6,079 nucleotides of DNA from Sedimentisphaerales bacterium (GTDB taxonomy: Bacteria > Planctomycetota > Phycisphaerae > Sedimentisphaerales > SM23-30): NCBI GenBank assembly GCA_016932145.1, contig JAFGDI010000056.1, forward strand, positions 1 through 6,079, written 5' to 3'. Each line of letters opens with the position of its first letter. Positions within the stretch are counted from its first letter, which is position 1. Both the position numbers and the translations under genes were made by a program. Below the pieces are notes generated by a model. That model worked only from the letters and a program-made list of their open reading frames with translations, was not told where the DNA came from and made no database searches. Shown here piece by piece: positions 1 to 5,169 of this stretch.

Positions 1-522
1 CTTGGTTCAGTTGCAGTGGCAGTAAATGCTCACGAACTGGGGCAGGCTCTCCGTCATCACCATCGTTTGTTCGAGCTGGATTACGGCGATTCTAAAGAAA
101 CTGTAATGGTTAAAGAAGTTCAGTATAACTATCTGGGCGATGCAATAATCCACCTGGACCTGGCCCGCGTTGATATTCATGAGAAGGTCAATGTGATGGT
201 AGAGGTTGCTCTCAAGGGTGATGCTAAAGGCGCACTGGAAGGCGGCATACTGGAGCATCGTGCAGTTGAGATCGAGCTGGAATGCGAAGCTATGAATATA
301 CCTGAGGTTATAAAGGTAAATGTTTCTGAGCTTGGCGTAGGCGACATTCTTACTGCTGGTCAGATCGAACTGCCTGCTGGTACTAAGCTGGTCAGTGATC
401 CATCAACTCCGATAGCTGCGGTTGTCGTTGTAGTTGAGCAGGAAGCTGCTGAAGGCGAAGAAGCAACAGGCAATGAGCCTGAAGTTATAGCCCGCGGTAA
501 GGAAGAAGAAGCAGCCGAATAA
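1..522 (+). CDS. rplY: 50S ribosomal protein L25/CTC family, 5'-truncated
   Basis: This is the 3' part of a gene for the general-stress/CTC type of L25, which binds 5S rRNA in the large ribosomal subunit. The frame is open from the first base, so the gene starts outside the window. The GTG at 16 is internal: the residues before it continue the family's N-terminal beta domain, and probably some 25-30 residues are missing. About 173 residues are visible. They show the L25 core (VNAHEL, then a 'VKEVQYNYLGDAIIHLDL' stretch typical of the 5S-binding domain). The TL5/CTC C-terminal beta domain follows (region around ALKGDAKGALEGGILEH, later GDILTAGQIELPAG). The last ~30 residues form an acidic, Ala/Glu-rich tail, common in long L25 proteins. 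It is the first visible gene of the co-directional cluster, 80 bases before pth, an association known from many bacteria. Confidence 0.93.
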   Translation, partial: LGSVAVAVNAHELGQALRHHHRLFELDYGDSKETVMVKEVQYNYLGDAIIHLDLARVDIHEKVNVMVEVALKGDAKGALEGGILEHRAVEIELECEAMNIPEVIKVNVSELGVGDILTAGQIELPAGTKLVSDPSTPIAAVVVVVEQEAAEGEEATGNEPEVIARGKEEEAAE

Positions 523-538
523 TTATCTGGCAGATAAT
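522..538. repeat. Perfect 8-bp-arm palindrome directly after the rplY stop
   Basis: ATTATCTG and CAGATAAT flank a single central G, beginning on the last base of the rplY stop codon. As RNA it could form a short stem with the middle bases unpaired. No run of T follows, so it is not a convincing intrinsic terminator. It could be a processing or 3'-end stabilising element, or a protein-binding site, within the rplY-pth transcript. The role is unknown. Confidence 0.5.
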
Positions 539-602
539 ATCAGCGTCCTGGTATGTTTGGCTTGTCGGATATACCCGGCAGGTTAGATGAGGAAAAGATC
601 GT

Positions 603-1172
603 ATGAAGCTGATTGTCGGACTAGGTAATCCCGGTGCGGAATATCGCAACAGTCGTCATAACATGGGTTTCATGGTAATTGACAGGCTGGCTGGCAGATT
701 AGGCATAGATATCAGTAAGAACAAGTTTCAGGCTCACTATGGCAATGGCCTGTGTGGACTGGAAAATGTAGTGCTGATAAAGCCGCAGACCTTTATGAAC
801 CGCAGTGGCGGTAGTGTTCTGGAAGCAATGGTTTTTTATAAAGCCGATCTGGAAGATCTACTGGTGGTTTATGATGATCTGGCTCTTGACCTGGGTTTGC
901 TTCGTGCTCGGACCAAAGGCTCAGCCGGCGGTCATAACGGAGTAAAAGATATTATCAATCGCCTGGGTACAGATGATTTTTCGCGACTGAGAATCGGTAT
1001 TGGTTCTCCGAAATTTGGTAATACAGTTAAACATGTATTAAGCGATTTCGCCGAAGATGAACAGAATATAGTTAGCCAGTCTGTTATCAGGGCTGCCGAG
1101 GCTGTGGAATGCTGGGTAACCAGAGGCATCAAAGAAACGATGAACAGCTATAACGGTTCAGATAAAGAATGA
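603..1172 (+). CDS. pth: Peptidyl-tRNA hydrolase
   Basis: This enzyme cleaves the ester bond of peptidyl-tRNAs that drop off the ribosome, recycling tRNA in the cytoplasm. The product is 189 residues, the usual size for bacterial Pth. It starts with the family signature GLGNPG (residues 6-11). The residues matching the E. coli active site are present: Asn9, the catalytic His19 in 'RHNMG', Asn66 in 'KPQTFMNRSG', Asp91 in 'VVYDDL', and Asn112 in 'GGHNG'. The ATG is supported by a GAGGA Shine-Dalgarno site at 589-593 with a 9-base spacer, and by the signature lying at the very N-terminus. It sits 80 bases after rplY and about 70 before rpsF. The L25-Pth pairing is common and suggests co-expression. 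Nothing in the protein looks unusual. Confidence 0.98.
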   Translation: MKLIVGLGNPGAEYRNSRHNMGFMVIDRLAGRLGIDISKNKFQAHYGNGLCGLENVVLIKPQTFMNRSGGSVLEAMVFYKADLEDLLVVYDDLALDLGLLRARTKGSAGGHNGVKDIINRLGTDDFSRLRIGIGSPKFGNTVKHVLSDFAEDEQNIVSQSVIRAAEAVECWVTRGIKETMNSYNGSDKE

Positions 1173-1217
1173 CGGCTATAAATAATAGGTATAAAAACAG
1201 AAATTTTATATTAAGAT

Positions 1218-1236
1218 GCACTATATGTGCGGGAGG
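1218..1236 (+). promoter_or_regulatory. Small hairpin abutting the rpsF Shine-Dalgarno
   Basis: GCAC (1218-1221) and GTGC (1227-1230) can pair across a 5-base TATAT loop. The GGGAGG ribosome binding site (1231-1236) follows at once. This ribosome binding site decides the start: it lies 5 bases before the TTG at 1242 and inside the reading frame of the earlier GTG at 1227. The short stem may only tune access to the site. Confidence 0.4.
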
Positions 1237-1241
1237 TTGCT

Positions 1242-1685
1242 TTGAGCAGCAGCGTAGTTCGTAAATATGAAGGAATGTTCCTGGTAGATTCCGCCCTGGT
1301 AACAGGTAACTGGAATAATGTTGTCAGCAGCATTGAGACAGTACTCAAGCGTGCTAATGCCGAACTTCTTTCGCTGAAGAAGTGGGATGACCGCAGACTG
1401 TGCTATCCGGTTGCCGGCGTACAGCGTGGTACTTATGTATTAACCTATTTTAACGCCGATCCAGCTAGCATAGCCGGCATAGAGCGTGATGTGCAGATAT
1501 CTGAAGAGATCCTGCGTGTCCTGGTTCTTCGCGGCGATGTTATTCCTCAGGAAATTATCGATGCTCCGACACCGCTGGAAAGTGGTCGCAGCCGGGTAGG
1601 CGAATTCAACGCTGACGGCGACGCTGATGTCGAGAGAGATGATATCGATGAGATTGAAGTACCTTCAATCGATGAGATCGAATAA
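1242..1685 (+). CDS. rpsF: 30S ribosomal protein S6
   Basis: S6 binds the central domain of 16S rRNA as a heterodimer with S18, which is encoded two genes downstream. The visible core is typical: first strand 'YEGMFLVDSA' (residues 9-18), then 'KWDDRRLCYPVAG' (47-59), a second strand ending 'YVLTYF', and the helix/strand 'EEILRVLVLR' (88-97). I chose the TTG at 1242, giving 147 residues. A strong GGGAGG lies 5 bases upstream, and the GTG at 1227 would place that site inside the gene and add five non-conserved residues. The protein is longer than minimal S6 (about 95-110 residues) because of a C-terminal acidic tail (from about residue 120). The tail contains a near-exact repeat (IDEIE twice) and ends in Glu. 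Identity is certain; the start codon is likely but not proven. Confidence 0.95.
   Translation: MSSSVVRKYEGMFLVDSALVTGNWNNVVSSIETVLKRANAELLSLKKWDDRRLCYPVAGVQRGTYVLTYFNADPASIAGIERDVQISEEILRVLVLRGDVIPQEIIDAPTPLESGRSRVGEFNADGDADVERDDIDEIEVPSIDEIE
1644..1682 (+). repeat. In-frame direct repeat in the rpsF acidic tail
   Basis: The 15-base unit ATCGATGAGATYGAA occurs at 1644-1658 and 1668-1682, 24 bases (8 codons) apart, with one silent T/C difference. It encodes IDEIE twice at the end of S6. This looks like a small internal duplication that lengthened the acidic tail. Confidence 0.75.
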
Positions 1686-1702
1686 TATGGCAATGTCTGG
1701 AA

Positions 1703-1745
1703 AGTCTTTACCTCTCGGGGCTGAGACTGCCTGGGCTTAAAGACT
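1703..1745 (+). promoter_or_regulatory. Inverted repeat in the rpsF-ssb gap, next to the ssb ribosome binding site
   Basis: AGTCTTTA (1703-1710) is perfectly complementary to TAAAGACT (1738-1745), enclosing a 27-base GC-richer loop. The 3' arm ends 2 bases before the AGGAG ribosome binding site of ssb (1748-1752). There is no T-run after it, so it does not look like a terminator. It may be a leader structure that tunes ssb translation, or a binding site for a ribosomal protein or SSB. The pairing is seen directly; the function is inference. Confidence 0.5.
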
Positions 1746-1758
1746 ACAGGAGCTTGTA

Positions 1759-2220
1759 ATGGCCAGTTATAACAAAGTAATTATGATGGGTAACCTTACC
1801 CGTGACCCGGAATTATCTTATCTGCCCAGTCAGACAGCAGTTGTCGAGTTCGGCCTGGCTACCAGCCACAAATATCGTGGTGCTGATGGTCAGGACAAGG
1901 AAGATACCTGCTTTATTGATTGCCGGATGTATGGTAAGAGAGCAGAGATAATTCAGAAGTATTTTGCTAAGGGCAAGCCGATAATGATCGAGGGGCGTTT
2001 AACGCTTGATCGTTGGGATGGCCCTGATGGTAAGAAGAATTACAAGCATCGTGTTTTTATTGATAACTTTACCTTTGTCGGTAATGCCTCTGATGGTGGC
2101 GGCAGATCTGGCGGTTATAATGCCGGACCAAGACAAAGCAGTATGGATCAGATGGGCAGCAGTGAGGCTGAGTCTTATAATGTACCTCAGCCCCCGGCTG
2201 ATGATGAAATACCATTTTAA
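1759..2220 (+). CDS. ssb: Single-stranded DNA-binding protein
   Basis: SSB coats single-stranded DNA during replication, repair and recombination, and recruits partner proteins through its C-terminal tip. The product is 153 residues. The N-terminal OB fold spans about residues 1-108, starting 'YNKVIMMGNLTRDPEL', with 'IEGRLTLDRW' (77-86) carrying conserved positions including Trp86. A Gly/Ser/Asn-rich flexible linker follows (about 109-146). The protein ends in the canonical acidic-hydrophobic tip DDEIPF (148-153), which binds replication and repair proteins. The ATG has an AGGAG site at 1748-1752 with a 6-base spacer. Lying between rpsF and rpsR is the classical arrangement for this gene across many bacterial phyla, and it links SSB supply to ribosome synthesis. 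Nothing is missing or truncated. Confidence 0.98.
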   Translation: MASYNKVIMMGNLTRDPELSYLPSQTAVVEFGLATSHKYRGADGQDKEDTCFIDCRMYGKRAEIIQKYFAKGKPIMIEGRLTLDRWDGPDGKKNYKHRVFIDNFTFVGNASDGGGRSGGYNAGPRQSSMDQMGSSEAESYNVPQPPADDEIPF

Positions 2221-2229
2221 TAATATAGT

Positions 2230-2313
2230 CGGCATTAAAGCCGTTAATAATATGTAAATAGTGATTTGGAATTAAAATTTCAAATATAAAGATATTCGGA
2301 TGGTCCTGTGACC
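2230..2313 (+). promoter_or_regulatory. Leader region of rpsR with two short hairpins
   Basis: The 126-base gap between ssb and rpsR is AT-rich and holds two perfect short inverted repeats. The first is CGGC-attaaa-GCCG at 2230-2243, shortly after the ssb stop. The second is GGTC-ctgt-GACC at 2302-2313, some 20 bases before the rpsR ribosome binding site. A tight CCTC-t-GAGG palindrome (2313-2321) overlaps the second, so two folds would compete. Neither hairpin has a T-run. Ribosomal-protein genes are often autoregulated through such leaders, but I could not match this one to a known motif. Confidence 0.35.
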
Positions 2314-2346
2314 CTCTGAGGTTAACTTTAAGCGGAGTAATTCAAA

Positions 2347-2574
2347 GTGGCTAAGAAAGTTAGTTCTACAAGAGAAAAAAGCGAATGCAGGTTCTGTCGG
2401 TCAAAGACAAACTATGTCGATTATAAGGATATAGAGACTCTTTCAAGATTACTGACTCAGCGTGGCAAAATATTCTCACGCAAGAGAAGCGGCAATTGCG
2501 CTGCTTGTCAGCGTAAGGTTCAGCTGGCGATCAAGCGGGCTCGTTATATGGCTTTACTGCCCTATATGAACTAA
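2347..2574 (+). CDS. rpsR: 30S ribosomal protein S18, four-cysteine (zinc-ribbon-like) form
   Basis: S18 partners S6 on the platform of the small subunit. The product is 75 residues, a normal size. The conserved S18 core is clear: 'VDYKDIETLSRLLTQRGKI' followed by a basic 'FSRKRSGNCAACQRK' and the helix 'LAIKRARYMALLPY'. It carries two CxxC pairs, Cys14/Cys17 (CRFC) and Cys51/Cys54 (CAAC), the arrangement of the zinc-binding 'C+' version of this protein. Many bacteria have lost these cysteines. The start is a GTG, giving MAKK, with a GGAG site at 2334-2337 and a 9-base spacer. No in-frame ATG fits better. Its place after ssb is standard, and a 153-base gap separates it from rplI. Confidence 0.97.
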   Translation: MAKKVSSTREKSECRFCRSKTNYVDYKDIETLSRLLTQRGKIFSRKRSGNCAACQRKVQLAIKRARYMALLPYMN

Positions 2575-2647
2575 GTCTGTAATGATCATTTCTTGCTAAC
2601 CTGACTGCTGATATGTTCAATAGCCAGATGTTTGATCGCTGGTAGCT

Positions 2648-2677
2648 GACCTGTCAGGTCGTAAGATAGATTATAAT
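2648..2677 (+). promoter_or_regulatory. Possible promoter/operator before rplI
   Basis: The 153-base rpsR-rplI gap is the largest within the cluster. It contains a perfect palindrome, GACCTG-T-CAGGTC (2648-2660), followed by an AT-rich stretch with an exact TATAAT at 2672-2677, about 50 bases before the rplI start. The hexamer 17 bases upstream of the TATAAT (ACCTGT, 2649-2654) is a poor -35 match and lies within the palindrome. A regulated promoter for rplI-dnaB is possible, as is a simple RNA hairpin. AT-rich DNA produces TATAAT easily, so this is tentative. Confidence 0.3.
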
Positions 2678-2727
2678 TATATAAATAAAACTAAGAAGTT
2701 ATAGAATATAGAAAGAGGTTTTATACC

Positions 2728-3237
2728 ATGAAACTCTTATTACTTGAAGATGTTCCGAGCCTGGGCTATTTCGGCGATGTCGTTGTAGTTAAAAATGGCT
2801 ATGCCCGTAATTATTTGCTGCCTCAGCAACTGGCTACTCTCCCGAGTGAGTCGAAGATCAAAGAGATCGAAGCCGAACGCGCCAAGCGTGCCGAAGAACG
2901 CGTTTTAATGCGCGAAGCTCTGGTTAAGGTTTGCGAAAAGGTTAATGAAGCTTCTGTTACTATCGAAGCTAATGCTAACCCGGGTGGTCATCTCTATGGT
3001 TCTGTTGCCGAAGCTGATATTGCCAAGGCTCTGCAGGATGCTGGTTTTGAGGTTAAGGCTAAGCAGGTTGCTATGAGCGGTCATATTACTCAGCTTGGTG
3101 AGTATCATGTTTCACTGAAGTTAGCTCACGACCTTAAGGCTAAGATCACAGTTAATGTAGTAGCTCCGGGAGCAGCAGCTAAGAATGCAGAATCAAAAGA
3201 AAAGCCAGAAGCCCCAGTCGCTGAAGGAAACGAATAA
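2728..3237 (+). CDS. rplI: 50S ribosomal protein L9
   Basis: L9 binds 23S rRNA near the L1 stalk with its N-terminal domain and extends its C-terminal domain away from the ribosome, where it helps keep reading frame. The product is 169 residues. The N-domain carries the family signature ('GDVVVVKNGYARNYLLP', about residues 16-32). A long charged connecting helix follows (about 41-75), then the C-domain with 'GGHLYGSVAEADIAKAL' (about 87-103) and 'LGEYHVSLKLAHDLKAKITVNV'. The usual Gly after the signature ('P-K-G-LA' in many homologues) is Gln here. The protein ends in an Ala/Lys/Glu-rich tail of about 20 residues beyond the fold. The ATG has an AGAGG site (2714-2718) and a 9-base spacer. It is followed closely by dnaB, a common pairing. 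Confidence 0.97.
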   Translation: MKLLLLEDVPSLGYFGDVVVVKNGYARNYLLPQQLATLPSESKIKEIEAERAKRAEERVLMREALVKVCEKVNEASVTIEANANPGGHLYGSVAEADIAKALQDAGFEVKAKQVAMSGHITQLGEYHVSLKLAHDLKAKITVNVVAPGAAAKNAESKEKPEAPVAEGNE

Positions 3238-3244
3238 AGCCAAT

Positions 3245-4636
3245 ATGCTTTCTCATCCTGCGGTAGAACATAGAATTCCGCCGCAGGATGTTGAAGCAGA
3301 ACAGGCAGCTCTCGCCTCTATGCTCCTTAATAAGGAAGCTGTTGGTGAGATATTGCCTTTGCTTAATCGCGATTGTTTTTATCGTCAGGATCACGCAGAA
3401 ATCTTTGATGCTATTCTGGCGCTTTATGAGAGTAATAAGCCAGTTGACCTTATTACTCTTAAAGATGAATTGATCCGCCGTAACAAATTAGAGGCGGTCG
3501 GCAATATTGATTATCTTATCACTATTTCTGAAGCTGTACCATCTGCTGTTAATGGTCTTTTTTATGCAAAAATAGTTCACGATAAGGCTATGCTGCGCAA
3601 TCTTATTATCGCGGCTAATGAGATCAATGAAGAGGCATTTGCCGGTAATTATGATACCGCTGAAATACTCGAAGATGCCGAGCGTAAGATATTTGAGGTA
3701 ACTCAGAAAAAAGTTACCCGTCAGGCATTGGGCATGAAGCAGATCATGAGCGATGTCTTTACCTCCCTTGAGAGTCGTGATGGCCGGTTGGTTACCGGGT
3801 TGCCTACTGGTTACAATGTCCTGGATAGTATGACCTGCGGTTTGCAGCCGGGTGAAATGATCATTATTGCAGCTCGTCCTTCGATGGGTAAGACGGCTCT
3901 TGGTTTGAATATTGCTGAGCATATTGCTGCTGATAATAATATACCTGTATTGGTCTTCTCCCTGGAAATGTCAGCCCAGATGCTCGCTGAGCGTATGCTT
4001 GCTGGTCGTGCCCATGTCGATTCTCAGAAACTCCGTCGCGGTATGCTTAATGATAAAGAGCATGAAATGCTCAGTGTAACTGCCGGCGAACTGGCTATGG
4101 CCCCTTTATATGTCGATGACAGCAGCACACTTACTCCGCTGGAGCTGCGAGCTAAGGCCAGACGCATGAAAATGCAGTATGATATCCAGTTGATCGTTAT
4201 CGATTATTTGCAGTTGATGAGTGCACCAGGTGCTGAGGGCAGAACTCAGGAAGTTGGTATGATCTCACGCCATATTAAGGCGGTTGCCCGCGAACTGGAA
4301 ATACCAGTTATTGCTATGGCACAGCTTAACCGTGGCCCTGAAGGTCGTGACGGACATAAACCGCGTATGAGCGATCTGCGTGAATCTGGTAATATTGAGC
4401 AGGATGCCGATGTGGTCATGCTCTTACATCGTGAAGGTTATTATAAACGCAAAACCGCTCAGGACGAAGCTATTGCCGGCGGTAATTTCGATGGTAGTAT
4501 TGGCGAAGAGATTGATGATACTCTCGCTGAGATCATTATTGAAAAACAGAGAAATGGACCAACTGGCGCTGTTGAACTTACCTGGCTCAAACAGTGGACC
4601 AGGTTTGTTGATAAGGCTATGGCTCCGGAATATTGA
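3245..4636 (+). CDS. dnaB: Replicative DNA helicase DnaB
   Basis: This hexameric 5'-3' helicase unwinds DNA at the replication fork and interacts with primase. The product is 463 residues from this ATG. The N-terminal DnaB domain runs from 'IPPQDVEAEQAALASML' (about 11-27) to about residue 120. The RecA-like motor has Walker A 'ARPSMGKT' (210-217, Lys216), the 'FSLEMSA' motif with Glu241, Walker B 'LIVIDYLQL' (Asp320), 'AMAQLNR', 'DLRESGNIEQDAD', and the C-terminal 'KQRNGPTG' (434-441). No intein interrupts these motifs, although dnaB is a frequent intein host. I chose the ATG at 3245, 7 bases after the rplI stop, because it starts just before the conserved domain. An in-frame ATG at 3185 would overlap rplI by 53 bases and add 20 non-conserved, Lys/Gln-rich residues. 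Neither start has a well-placed ribosome binding site, so translation may be coupled to rplI. Confidence 0.96.
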   Translation: MLSHPAVEHRIPPQDVEAEQAALASMLLNKEAVGEILPLLNRDCFYRQDHAEIFDAILALYESNKPVDLITLKDELIRRNKLEAVGNIDYLITISEAVPSAVNGLFYAKIVHDKAMLRNLIIAANEINEEAFAGNYDTAEILEDAERKIFEVTQKKVTRQALGMKQIMSDVFTSLESRDGRLVTGLPTGYNVLDSMTCGLQPGEMIIIAARPSMGKTALGLNIAEHIAADNNIPVLVFSLEMSAQMLAERMLAGRAHVDSQKLRRGMLNDKEHEMLSVTAGELAMAPLYVDDSSTLTPLELRAKARRMKMQYDIQLIVIDYLQLMSAPGAEGRTQEVGMISRHIKAVARELEIPVIAMAQLNRGPEGRDGHKPRMSDLRESGNIEQDADVVMLLHREGYYKRKTAQDEAIAGGNFDGSIGEEIDDTLAEIIIEKQRNGPTGAVELTWLKQWTRFVDKAMAPEY

Positions 4637-4638
4637 TC

Positions 4639-4653
4639 TGGCAGTTAATGCCA
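4639..4653 (+). repeat. Short hairpin after the dnaB stop
   Basis: TGGCA (4639-4643) and TGCCA (4649-4653) form a 5-bp stem with a GTTAA loop, 2 bases after the dnaB stop codon. The sequence after it is A-rich first and only later T-containing, so it is at best a weak terminator. It lies directly before the larger inverted repeat at 4675-4708. Confidence 0.4.
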
Positions 4654-4674
4654 AAAACTATTTGTAAATTTTCT

Positions 4675-4708
4675 TAGTGCCAGTTGAGTATTAAACTCTC
4701 TGGCACTA
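4675..4708 (+). terminator. Strong two-part hairpin, possible terminator of the dnaB operon
   Basis: TAGTGCCAG (4675-4683) pairs perfectly with CTGGCACTA (4700-4708). Inside, GAGT (4686-4689) pairs with ACTC (4695-4698) around an ATTAA loop, separated by a small TT/T internal bulge. This is the strongest hairpin on the + strand of the window. It is followed by TGTTTATTATG, a broken rather than solid T-run, so terminator function is plausible but not certain. The last base of the stem is the first base of an ATG (4708), so the structure overlaps the possible starts of the next gene and could instead control its translation. Confidence 0.45.
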
Positions 4709-4716
4709 TGTTTATT

Positions 4717-5151
4717 ATGCTTGATATATATACACATAAGATAATTGTTGGCGAATCTTCCATTGATATTAACGATCATGTTAATAATCTGGAATATATT
4801 CGCTGGACACTACAGGCTGCTATTGCTCATTCCAATGCTAATGGCTGGGATCTTGCCCGCTATAAGTCGTTGGGTGCAGGGTGGGTGGTTCGTTCTCATG
4901 AGTTTACCTATTACCGACCGGCATTTCTGGGCGAAGAGCTGATAGTCAAAACCTGGGTCAGTGAAATGCAGAAAGTACGCAGCCTGAGGAAATATCTTAT
5001 TGTCAGGCCTGCCGATAACCGCATTATTGTCAGAGGGCAGACTCTTTGGGCTTTGGTTGGCAGCAAGGGTAAACCCTTTGCAGTTCCCCCGGAATTAGCT
5101 CAGGCTTTTCCTCTGGTCAGTCAGGAAAATGAGCCTGGTCTGGACTGTTGA
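4717..5151 (+). CDS. Acyl-CoA/acyl-ACP thioesterase-like hotdog-fold protein
   Basis: The product is 144 residues and resembles the 4HBT/hotdog thioesterases that hydrolyse acyl-CoA or acyl-ACP thioesters. The key stretch is 'SIDINDHVNNLEYIRW' (residues 15-30). It has the D-x-N-x-HVNN-x-x-Y pattern shared with acyl-ACP (Fat-type) and related thioesterases; Asp17, Asn19 and His21 are the likely functional positions. Further matches are 'EFTYYRPAFLGEELIVKTWV' and a second beta stretch ending 'GQTLWALVG'. The substrate cannot be told from sequence. The start is uncertain. I chose the ATG at 4717 because the fold's first strand ('YTHKIIVGESSID') begins right after it. An ATG at 4708 and a TTG at 4684, both inside or touching the hairpin, are alternatives, and none has a clear ribosome binding site. 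It is probably a separate unit from the replication operon. Confidence 0.85.
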   Translation: MLDIYTHKIIVGESSIDINDHVNNLEYIRWTLQAAIAHSNANGWDLARYKSLGAGWVVRSHEFTYYRPAFLGEELIVKTWVSEMQKVRSLRKYLIVRPADNRIIVRGQTLWALVGSKGKPFAVPPELAQAFPLVSQENEPGLDC

Positions 5152-5169
5152 CATTTGGCAGCTCTCAGA

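Noticed and set aside
1227..1241. GTG 1227 as the rpsF start
   Set aside because: The GGGAGG ribosome binding site would lie inside the gene, the added residues are not part of the S6 fold, and no ribosome binding site precedes the GTG.
1173..1241. Known S6-S18 autoregulatory leader motif upstream of rpsF
   Set aside because: That motif is described with a conserved CCG in a structured loop. The gap here is AT-rich with only a 4-bp stem and no suitable CCG.
2006..2257. Overlapping frames in the 3' half of ssb on both strands
   Set aside because: The ssb frame is unmistakable through its OB fold and DDEIPF tip. The others have skewed composition and no ribosome binding site.
3185..3244. ATG 3185 as the dnaB start
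   Set aside because: It needs a 53-base overlap with rplI and adds a low-complexity Lys/Gln-rich stretch before the conserved domain. It is kept as an alternative only.
3488..3922. 144-residue open frame on the - strand within dnaB
   Set aside because: It lies opposite a highly conserved coding region, has no family resemblance and no operon context, so it is a shadow of dnaB.
3869..4560. Intein insertion in DnaB
   Set aside because: Walker A, Walker B and the later motifs are continuous and spaced as in uninterrupted DnaB. The protein length is normal.
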